Shown: positions 38,771 through 47,807 of the stretch, piece by piece
Position numbering within the stretch: position 1 is the first letter of the stretch
Layout: every line of letters starts with the position of its first letter
Source: Chalara sp. BL73
Taxonomy: Eukaryota; Ascomycota; Leotiomycetes; Helotiales
Assembly: GCA_918026815.1 (NCBI GenBank)
Contig: CAKJVC010000166.1
Coordinates: forward strand, 1-64,000
DNA: 64,000 nt
Direction: 5' to 3'
The notes under the pieces: model-generated
Told to the model about the DNA's origin: nothing
Database searches by the model: none
Seen by the model: the letters and a program-made list of their open reading frames with translations, nothing else
Program-made: the position numbers and the translations under genes

Positions 38771-40017
38771 GACTTGGTTCTAGCTATTTTTATATATGAA
38801 ACATAGGCTTATTCATCAAAAAGTTGTTAGAAATGAATCGCTTTAAATCGTTTGATTTGACATCGCCTAGTATCTTATTTCTTATTCGCCTTTTCTCTCA
38901 CGTCGGGACGGCTGAAGTTTGCTGATCGTCTAGAAGGAGGATTAGCCGTGGGGACTTCTAGCAGTTAAGCTTGTATAGGAGGATGAGCTGGTAGTACTGT
39001 AAACGCCAGATAAGGGAGATCAGCTGATTCCAAACTCGAAAACTAGTATTGTATTTTAAAAGTGCACCTTTAAGTTTTAACTACCCTAAACTTTGCTTAT
39101 TAATAAGCCAGCTTCTGTGATACCTTTACCGTGGGATTTTGGGGTAATCAGATTAATCAACCTCAATTACGAGTAGCCACACTTTCCATTGGTGATACTT
39201 TAGCTAGGCAAGGGATATTAAGATTACGAGCTGCACATTTGGCGCCCCCTGAACAAATCAGTGTCTGCCAGATATCTCTTATTTTGTATAATACGGGCAG
39301 AATAAATACGGACAAGAGGTATTTATATGACAAGTTTGGTTAAAGTTTTTTTATTGCAACAGCAATAAAAATTATAGGTTGAAAATCATAATAATATAAG
39401 CTGTAGATATAACTTCAAGCCGCAAATCAGTGATTAAATACCGACTTCGGCTATATATAAACTACACTGTCTGCTATAGTAAGAAGCTTTTGTATCACGT
39501 GACCCACAGCCTCCTGGCTAGGCCTGCAACTGTTAGGAGCAAAAGGAGAGGGGCGGGGGTGCCAAGGTGCAGGTTCGGTTTGGAATGTATATAAAAAGAA
39601 GCGAAAGCAAGGAAAGAAGAATGAGATCCAGTTGTTGTATTAATCGAAATATTGCTTCCTTACGATTACCTGTCTATTTATAGACTCTGTTCTTGCGCTT
39701 AACATAAACTTTCAAAATATATATATAAAGATTTCGAGGCTTTTTATTAGCCGAGGAAATAAAGGACCTACTTGTGGGCCTAATGTGTAGCAATTACATA
39801 GAGAAAGTCTTAATTTATGAAATAAAACTCTGCCAAATTTCTGCTTTCAAAGCTACGAAAGTGTGCTAGTCTTAGTATACTCAAATGAAGGAAAACAATC
39901 ATTTTACAATTTTCACGTCACGATAGAAGAATTAGAGAGGCAGAATAAATATCCTGACGGAGGTATCCACGATATCTGACCATGGATACAAACTCTTGCA
40001 TTTCTATATGCGGCTCC
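38771..40017. other. AT-rich intergenic with a possible LTR fragment
   Basis: About 1.25 kb of AT-rich DNA between the HET and GGA genes. Apart from the candidate short LTR at 39531-39704, no coding sequence or RNA gene was recognised. Confidence 0.4.
39531..39704 (+). mobile_element. Candidate solo LTR (174 bp)
   Basis: The segment begins TGTTAGGAGC and ends GCGCTTAACA, so it has TGTTA...TAACA inverted ends. It contains a TATA-like GTATATAAAAAG and is less AT rich than its surroundings. The 5-bp flanks (GCAAC and TAAAC) do not match well, so a target duplication is not shown. This is a weak call. Confidence 0.35.
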
Positions 40018-42125
40018 TCACGCTATCCCCAGCGAAGCTATCTCCCCTTGCTCGTTCACCGGCTGTGCTCCCAGCTTATATGACGCCCTCCATCGTAATT
40101 TTACCGAGCTGCCGTTTCCTTGCTCAACGCCGTTCAAGTATATTATTTGCTTCACGCCTGCTTGCTGTCGAGGTTGTAGATTTCGTCCGCTCTGTGGCTG
40201 GAGTTTTAAGGAATATGCCTTTTGACATGGTTAGCTATGTATGGGTGACCGTTTCGAGAAAATTACCTTTGTCACTGCTACTTGGAATGTTAATTCTGAT
40301 ATAGGTTGATCTGTCGTGTTTGAATATGATAGAGACATTGTGATGACGGCTGGCGTAGCTGGGTCACGGACAACATGCAACAATACTTCTAAGCTTGTTT
40401 CGCTGACCTTAAGTGTGTTTGACGACGGAGCTGATTCGGGCAAAGCGGAGGAAAATGCCCATTCCTCATCATCAGCTACGGGTACTGGTGCTGGTGCAGA
40501 TGCGGGTGGTTTAGGGTTCGCGAAGTCGAAGATCGATGGTGATTGTTGTGGTGTTGCTTGTCGCGGAGCGTGTAATGCAGCAAATGGATCAACTAAAGGA
40601 GCGTGCTGTTTTGCAAGAGCAGCTGCTTGTTGTTGCTGAAACAACGATGGCTGTGGGGTGGTAGACTGGGATGATGGTTGGGATCCGAACGCAGAAAACG
40701 ATGAATAGTTTGGTTTTGGTGGTGCTGGAGAGATTGATGGGGCAGGGCCTCGGGCTGTGTTATGTTCTGATGTTGAAGATATTAGCGTTGGGCCTGGAAC
40801 ATCTGGTAGATGAATCAGTCTTCCTTATTTATACGTTCACTATAGGAGACTTACTGGTATTGTTCCCAAAGCCCAGAGATATGCCACCACCTTGTCCGTA
40901 GTTACTGTCGCCCATTGAAAGTCCAAGTAGATCATCTTCCAGTCCTCCAGCCTGAGACTCTGTAGGAATGGTCGCATTTGAGCTTCCCCCATTCAGCTCA
41001 TCGCCATCAAAGTCAATGAGAGAAAGCTCATTTTGTGCGTTGACCCCAGTGCTTGTTCCCAAGGTGCCTCTTGCAATCTTTAAAGCAGCTTCGACGTCAC
41101 CCTTCTTCATCAGCTTGTATCGCTCTACTGTCCTATGTATACTATCATTTATTTCTAGCAATTTCGCCACAGCTTCGTGATCATCAGATTCCTCTTCGCA
41201 CATCTTCTGTATCTTGGGGTGGGCGCTTTGCAGGGCCGATGCTAACTCCTCATACACGTCTCCTTCCGTCATTTTATCACCAGGCTTAAACGCCTCGAGC
41301 CGTTCCTCAAGTAGCCGCGCTTTCTGCTGTACTTTCCCTACCTCCTCAGCTGCCTTTGCTCTGTAGTCTGTCTTTGTTCTGGTGTCATACCCAGCCATTA
41401 TTTTCATCAACCTGTTAGCTTCTTGTAGATCCTCTGGGCCCCCACGTCTAATGAGCTCTTGTAATTTGGCTGATTGCGCAGCTTTTTCTTCCTCTTCCAT
41501 TTCCTCCGCTGATTTGAGGTTCTAGATTTCATCAGCTCAAAGTCCAGATAAGGATATATCATTCACTTACATCACTAGGATTGAGGACGGCGGCATCTTC
41601 TGTTCTAACCTCAGGAAAGACGTACCCTTTGTAGCTGAGTAGTCGATGCATATCCCGAATAAAGCCTAAGTCCTCCTTGTACCTGGAGGTTTGACATATT
41701 GTGCCCCGCCATTCTTCAATAGCCTCTAGTATTTTATGTTGTACTCTTGTAGGTCGTATTGGTGGGCGCTCAGGAAACCGCCTTACAAGCTCATTAAGAA
41801 ACTCTTTCGTGCTAATCTGAAGATGAAATGGGTATCCGCAATTCTTAACGCAAATATCGAGGAGATTGAGTGCTAACAAGGAGACGTTCGGGTTACGTGA
41901 GTTGACATAATTGACAATCGCAACAGCTGCCTCCCTTGGCGCGTTTCCTTTTTTCGAGTTTATCAAATCAGAGATCTCAAGGTTCACGGCCAAGTTTGGC
42001 TCGAAGTTCTCCGGGCTGCAAGCTTGTTGAATATAGCGTTGCAAGGTAGAAGGACCTGGATCTCCCATAGCACCAAATCGGTCTCTGGTAGCCATTCGTG
42101 CGGAGGCAGCCTCCATCTGGAGCAT
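40018..42125 (-). CDS. GGA-type clathrin adaptor (VHS-GAT-GAE)
   Basis: An Arf-dependent adaptor for sorting between trans-Golgi and endosomes. Exons 42125-41571, 41521-40855, 40802-40267 and 40218-40018 join in frame to about 652 residues. The VHS domain (about residues 25-165) has ENFEPNLAVNLEISDLINSK, LALNLLDICVKNCGYPFH and LEAIEEWRGTI. The GAT domain (about 190-330) includes QEANRLMKIMAGYDT and AHPKIQKMCEEE. A flexible hinge with Pro/Gln runs follows, holding LIDFDGDEL and DDLLGLSM, which resemble clathrin-box type acidic motifs. The C-terminal gamma-adaptin-ear domain ends GYKLGAQPVNEQGEIASLG-like sequence (YKLGAQPVNEQGEIASLGIA). It is divergent from TSR3 with only about 255 bp between starts. 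Confidence 0.94.
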
Positions 42126-42380
42126 TGAAGGATAATATCAGCACTATAGGGCACAATAAATCAATTTATAGCTACTCGTTGTATATAGCAAATCGTTGAA
42201 CGGTCAGGGCGCAAGTAAGGCAGCCAGTTTGGTGGGGGAGAGATCGTGGTCAAATAGCCCTATTTCGTTTATGGCTCGACTCGACTGCCGTAAAAACTTC
42301 TTAAGCTCTCGACTCTTTCCAAATCCTGCGTTGCCACAACTTCCACCACTTTTTCGAATATAGTCTAGATTCTACCGAAT

Positions 42381-43547
42381 ATGGTACGCCATAAAAAGGA
42401 CGGCTTCTCGTCGCGGGGAAAGAAATCTAATAATGTACCAAGAGCTCGTGGCCCACAACGCGAAGGGGACGATGAAGATAACCCCGCAGCTCGTCGCCCC
42501 TCCTTCAAAGCTGCTTGCTGGGATCTTGGACACTGCGACCCAAAACGATGCTCAGGCAAGAAGCTGATGAAGATGGGGCTTATGCGAGATCTGCACGTTG
42601 GACAGAAGCATGCGGGAGTCATCATCAGCCCAAATGCTAAGCAGACCATCTCGCCCGCGGATCGAGAGCTCATGGAGAAGTATGGGGCAGCCGTTGTTGA
42701 GTGTTCATGGGCTAGGATAGCAGAAGTTCCTTGGTCGAGGATAGGAGGCAAATGCGAGCGACTCTTACCATACTTAGTCGCCGCAAACAGTGTCAATTAT
42801 GGCAAGCCTTTGCGATTGAACTGCGTCGAGGCTCTTGGAGCCGCATTCTACATATGTGGACATCCGGAATGGGCGGAAGAGGTCTTGTCGCATTTCTCGT
42901 ATGGACAGGCTTTTCTGGATATCAATTCTTCTATCCTCAAAAGATACGCAGCTTGCAAGGATGAAGCAGATATTAAGCAAACTGAGGAAGCATGGATGGA
43001 AAGATTGGAGAAAGAGTATGCAGATAGCCGAGCCGATGGTGACAATGGTCTAGAATCTGATATGTGGAAGGGCGGAAACATTAATCACCGAATGCCCGTG
43101 AGCTCTGAAGATGGAGAGGATGAAGAGGATGAAGAGGACAGCGAGGAGGTTGATGGGATCTATCTGGGAAAGAAACCGATAGAAAACAACAAGAGCATTG
43201 GACTAGCAACAAAAAAGGATCCATTTGATATCACAGACGACGACGACGAAGAAGAAGAAATGGCCGAGCTCCGAAGGAAGGTTTTGGCATCGAGGCCATT
43301 TTCCAATCCAAACGTGCCAGAAAAGGTTATGCCCGAGAGAATATCCCGTGCTGTTTATCTGAAAGAGGACTCCGATATCGAGGCAGACTCTGATAACGGA
43401 GAAGACGATGAATTCGACAGTATTATCGATGCGATCCCTGTTATGGATCGTATAGGCATACAAGCAAAGCAACGAGCAAGGGCCACAGAGCCTGTTGCTA
43501 GTGCTACGTTTTCGAGAACCATTTTGGGAGCACCTAAAAAGCGGTAG
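42381..43547 (+). CDS. TSR3: 18S rRNA aminocarboxypropyltransferase Tsr3
   Basis: Tsr3 adds the aminocarboxypropyl group to the hypermodified pseudouridine of 18S rRNA late in small-subunit maturation, using S-adenosylmethionine. A single exon encodes 388 residues. The conserved N-terminal two thirds contain CWDLGHCDPKRCSGKKL, DRELMEKYGAAVVECSWARI, RLLPYLVAANSVNYGKPLRL, CVEALGAAFYICG and FLDINSSILKRYAAC. The C-terminal third is very acidic (runs of E and D) and ends in a basic KKR. Length and composition match fungal orthologues. The start at 42381 (MVRHKKDGFSSRGKK) is the natural basic N-terminus. Confidence 0.96.
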   Translation: MVRHKKDGFSSRGKKSNNVPRARGPQREGDDEDNPAARRPSFKAACWDLGHCDPKRCSGKKLMKMGLMRDLHVGQKHAGVIISPNAKQTISPADRELMEKYGAAVVECSWARIAEVPWSRIGGKCERLLPYLVAANSVNYGKPLRLNCVEALGAAFYICGHPEWAEEVLSHFSYGQAFLDINSSILKRYAACKDEADIKQTEEAWMERLEKEYADSRADGDNGLESDMWKGGNINHRMPVSSEDGEDEEDEEDSEEVDGIYLGKKPIENNKSIGLATKKDPFDITDDDDEEEEMAELRRKVLASRPFSNPNVPEKVMPERISRAVYLKEDSDIEADSDNGEDDEFDSIIDAIPVMDRIGIQAKQRARATEPVASATFSRTILGAPKKR

Positions 43548-44293
43548 CATCTCAGAACCTAGGGAGTAGGAATTCAATCCCAAACTTTTGAAATGGAATG
43601 AGTGTACCATACACTCCTTGGCACCGCCATTACTGTAGTATAGATACAGCCCATTTAATGCAGAAGTATCCCATTAGCCAGAGATCAACTACAATGATGC
43701 TATTCGTATCTTACATCGCTGTATAACGAACTAGATAGGGGCCGGTAACCTTTCAGCCGAAGAATCTGGCCCAGTATCTCATACTTATAAAGAGAAAGCA
43801 AACTCCAAGTATCGGCAACTTACTGGCCATCAAGAGGAAAGTTGTTTGTCCTTTGGACGTACTGGCCGTCCTCGATGCGTCAATTAAGCTAAGCGAAAGG
43901 AAATCATAATCTCTCATGTTGGGCATATTCTTGATGATTACTTACCTCAATGCGTTCTATCATCTGCAAGCATTGTGAAGAATGAAGATCGCTTCGACTC
44001 AGTTATTAGAGCATGTGATGAATATAGCTTCCTTGCTCTAGAACCAATCATACTTTTTTACGCCACCGAGAGAGTAAGTTCCCATTAAGCTCATCGGGCT
44101 ACCAAATTTGGTGCTCGGTACATAACTTGAGAGGTCGGTTTGCCTAGACTATTCTAATGTTCCGCAAATTTGACTTTGTACACAATCATCGCTTTAAATA
44201 GTGGCTTTACCCATATCTTCTCCCAACTGTTACAGTCCTCAACCATCCTCGTTTCACTTGTCTCACTTATCTTTGAACGGACAAAAATACAAG
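43548..44293. other. Intergenic, no gene seen
   Basis: About 0.75 kb between TSR3 and the secreted-protein gene. Nothing coding was recognised. The stretch before 44294 is pyrimidine rich, like a fungal core promoter. Confidence 0.4.
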
Positions 44294-44696
44294 ATGCAAT
44301 CGGCTGTAGTCCTTCTCTGCTTATTAGCAACTGTCATCTCTGCCCAAGGCGAAAAGTGCAACGGAAACAGCGATGAGCGTTGTCTTAGAGCTAGCCCTGC
44401 AGTCGGCGTTCCGTTTTGTAGATCATGGCTCTCCTATTCACCCGTTACAGTGACCGAAAAGGGATACACCACCACTGTGTACGTATCTTTCTCCGCCATC
44501 CACCATTATTCTGTCTGCAAGAGTACTCACTAAATCCAGAACTCCGAGGTCAAGCACGGAAGCAGAATCAGCGCCAGATTGCATCACCACCACGAATCTG
44601 AGCCCGTATGCAAAAAATCTCATCAGCATTGCGTGTTCTTGCCAATCTTATTCACTGTCGACAACAACCGTTGCAGCCTCAACAGCCACTAAATAA
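44294..44696 (+). CDS. Small secreted cysteine-containing protein
   Basis: Unrecognised small protein. Exons 44294-44478 and 44540-44696 join in frame to 113 residues. The N-terminus MQSAVVLLCLLATVISAQG is a clear signal peptide with a likely cut after the Ala/Gln region. The mature part of about 95 residues has six cysteines (KCNG, RCLR, FCRS, DCIT and ACSC) and is Ser/Thr rich toward the C-terminus (TTTVAASTATK). No transmembrane segment or GPI-like tail is obvious. Size, secretion and even cysteine number fit an apoplastic effector-like or cell-wall protein, but no family could be named. The intron has a GTACGT donor and a TAAAT...CAG end. Confidence 0.75.
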
Positions 44697-45554
44697 GACG
44701 TCGACTGCAAGCGGAAGTGATTTGTAGTCAAGGAGATTATGGCTTCATAGTCTTATACTTTGAGCGTTGGACTATAACTTGGATATAATGGTTTGATGGA
44801 CGGTGGTGCTGATGGTGGGAATTGTTATGGTCAAGGTTCATGAAGATGGAGAATTGTTGGAATTAAGTCTGTGGTAATGGGGATTCCGTAATTGAGATAT
44901 AACCATGGCTGCCTACTTTTTTTACTTTTTTTTTTTTTTTTGGTGGTCCTCCTCTTAGGATCTTCAAGTACCAAGGTGTAGCTTCTCGAATGTGTTTTCA
45001 AGAACTTCTAACTCGCTGACCACATCCCTATAGAATGCAGCCTGTAGTCCAGGGTGGTCCAGATCTGTTGCATCTTCTCCAAAATTACATCGCAAACATT
45101 TCTTCACAATCTTTGCGTACCGCCCCCCAAGCTTTGATTCCATAGAATTTGACACCCTGAATGCTGTGAGAATGTCTGCAGCTTGAGCTCCAAAAGAACT
45201 GGTAGAATCTTGAGGCTGCCGTAAGCTGCTCAATGGGGTTTGGTATGCCAATTCAATCATGATCACACCAAGACGGGGTTACAGCTCGGCCAGGGTAGAG
45301 AAAAGCTTGGCCAGGGTAGAAAATTTCTTGGCAAAACGCCAAGAAACGCTCTACTCTGGCCCAACTCTTTGTGCAACCTTTTGTACCCTGGGTGAACTTA
45401 AGCGAAAAACAAACTTGGTTAGAACTATATTTGGCGGATACACAACATAGGCTTAGTGTGTAAAAAACAACATATTGTACGTATATTGTAAACATATGCA
45501 GAGTATATTCTAGAATTTATTTTTACAAAAAAACAATTAAAATAAACAAAACAG

Positions 45555-45735
45555 TTAGTATATGTTTAGCATATGTTCAGCATATGTTCAGCATGTACAG
45601 TATATGTTTAGTATTTAAAGCATATATTCAGTATTTGTAGTACATGTTTAGTATTTAAAACACATGTTCAGTATATGTTTAGTATATGTTCAGTATTTGT
45701 AGTACATGTTCAGTATTGAAGCACATGTTCAGTAT
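45555..45735. repeat. Degenerate short tandem repeats (AGTATATGTT family)
   Basis: Many imperfect copies of units such as CAGTATATGTTTAG, CAGCATATGTT and AGTACATGTT follow one another inside the element. They are noncoding and likely give rise to the adjacent palindrome. Confidence 0.7.
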
Positions 45736-45779
45736 ATGTTTAGCATATGCTAAACATATACTGAACATGTGCTTCAATA
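45714..45779. repeat. 66-bp perfect palindrome inside the transposon
   Basis: Two 33-base arms run from TATTGAAGCACATG to its reverse complement, meeting at GCAT/ATGC between 45746 and 45747 with no spacer. It lies at the end of a series of degenerate AGTATATGTT-type repeats (about 45555-45735). Confidence 0.9.
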
Positions 45780-47807
45780 AATTTCTACTTACACTAAACT
45801 TATTTGTTTATTTAATTACAAATTCACTTGCAATAGTTTTTATAGTCGAATTAATTAAGCAACGCAAAAGTACAGATTTAGTTAAAAGTTATATTGTACG
45901 CGTTGCTATAAAAAACGCGTTTCGCGTTATTTTGGTGTGGCTTATTTTATGCTTGGCATATGCCGGAGTAAGGTTTCTACCCTGGCTGAACTCTTAAAGC
46001 TATAATTTCTACCCTGGGCCAAGTTTTTTTGCCAAGGAACGCTCTACCCTGGCCAAGCTTTTCTCTACCCTGGCCGAGCTGGAACCCGCACCAAGACGGA
46101 ACATATACTGGTTTGATATCAAGTAAGTCAATGCATCCGGATCAGGATTAGTGAATTTTGCTGCTGTTGATGCCTGCCCATTAACAATCTCGCGTACCGG
46201 AACGTTGAGGTGCGGTATTGTCAAGGGACTTGTAGAACCGTTCGTATCGAAGAATATGACGTCGTCCCCCTGGAAAAATTTGTTCAGAAGTGGTGTTGTG
46301 TGGAATTGTAAAACTGTCGCAGCTAGTTGCCTAGCGAGTCGAAGCCGTTCATACTGGAGAAAACCATCATCCTGTGAGGTACGTGTCTTGGAGAGCATAA
46401 GCTGTGTTAGGGATACTGGTGATGATTTGATATTACCTGCTTTCTGTCTACTTTGAAAGGCCGGACCCATATATACAACATGTTTACATCCCTTTGATCT
46501 CTCAAGATAGCCCAGATGCCTAGAAGTCATATGTTCCATTCTCTGGAGGTGCTTACACAGGTCTTTTTGAATACAGAAGTCAGGCATCCCTTCTTCTACA
46601 GTGAAGTTTTGCACTTCTGTGATCATTGATGAAGGAACTGTGGCAAATCTGACAGCCTGTGTTTTAATTCTTTTATTCGATGATGTAAGTGTTTGTGAAA
46701 TGGCATGTTTCAATTGGTGTGTTATTTGCTGCTTACATCCATTGAGCATTTCTGGTTTTGTGGAATCATTAATAGAATCAGTGAAAATCGTATTTATTGT
46801 AATCCACACAGGTTTTGACGCTAAAGCATAATTTGTGTGTGTAAATGCCAAATCGAAGTGAACGAGGGTGCAATTTTTCTCTTCGGACTTAACATTAAGT
46901 AGCCCAAGACGAAAATACGCCTGGTGCTCTCTATGTGTTGTACAAGCCTTCGCTAGCGCGTCATGTAACTGCATGGATGCTTTTCTCACTATTTGGCAAT
47001 CTCTCAACATCTGAGTGCTCATCGGTGGAGCAGAAATTGAGATCTCGGAATGATCGATACTTTTGAGTTCTTCGGTTTGTTTAGCGAGTATGCGGAAATC
47101 GTGGTTTGCCTCCCGGAGTCCTCGCAAGGTTTGGTCCAGGCGTGACTCTGAAATGCTGAACTTGATCTTCTTCCAGATCCTTGATCTCCAGGCGGGATCT
47201 TTTAATGAATGGTGCTACGTGGAGCAAATTAGCGATAGCGCAGCAACATAATATTGCGTATAACTTACTGGAATTGATTGCTGTATTGCTGAGCTGAATT
47301 CTGTGGACCCAGCTTTCAACTCTTCTAGTCTGCTTATCATAAGACTAACGATTGTTTTGCATGATGAAAGAGACTCTCCCAACTGCCGATCAAATCTCTG
47401 CTTGAGATCTGAGTTCTCCCACGACGGGTGCTCCGCGTCATTCAACATATGCTGGGCATCCTGGCGGCCCACGAGTAGTGCCAAGAGCAATACACATTGG
47501 CTAACAAATATTGTTCTTTGCGTTTCAACCTGCTGCTGATAAAGCTTGAGATCAGGAGAAAAGTTTTTGTATCGTCTAAATGGTTTCACTGCGTCGTTGA
47601 AGTGTGTTGCTGCGGTGATCAATAGCGGCAGAGCTCCTAAAACGACGCCGGCTACCTCCATTTGGACGCTCTAAATTGGCCTATCTAAGTGAGAGAATAT
47701 CGAGGGCTGTAAATATAATTGCTTATATTCGTTTGTGCATATTGGAGTAATTCTTCGTCTTAAGATACTTTTTGGGGTGATATCACAAGGCTGAGCGGGC
47801 TGTTGCG

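Larger units (their letters stand above)
45275..46088. mobile_element. Non-autonomous Mutator-like element (MULE/MITE), 814 bp
   Basis: The ends are inverted repeats of about 45 bp sharing CAGCTCGGCCAGGGTAGAGA followed by AAAGCTTGGCCAGGGTAGA. The element is flanked by the direct repeat CACCAAGAC (45266-45274 and 46089-46097). The 9-bp target duplication with long terminal inverted repeats is the pattern of Mutator-like elements. The interior is TA rich, contains a 66-bp perfect palindrome, and encodes no transposase (its one open frame is low-complexity). Clean removal restores the host gene, which confirms the borders. Confidence 0.88.
44964..47661 (-). pseudogene. DUF7580-like gene interrupted by a transposon
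   Basis: A fungal protein resembling the DUF7580 family, whose function is not established. Exon 1 (47661-47269, MEVAGVVLGALPLLITAATHF) joins exon 2 (from 47214, HHSLKDPAWRSRIWKK) and reads through LRGLREANHDFRILAKQTEEL to DALTYLISNQYMFRLG. There an 814-bp element (45275-46088) plus a 9-bp duplication breaks the frame, so translation would stop at 46009 inside the element. Removing the element and one duplication copy restores QYMFRLGVIMIELAYQTP and continues to the stop at 44964, giving a complete protein of about 606 residues. The rest of the frame is undamaged, so the insertion looks young. The gene is head to head with the C2H2 zinc-finger gene, 146 bp apart, and a partial copy lies at 54150-54591. 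Confidence 0.88.

Noticed and set aside
45686..45997. Open frame inside the transposon
   Set aside because: It encodes low-complexity repeat translation with no transposase motif; it reflects the TA-rich repeats.
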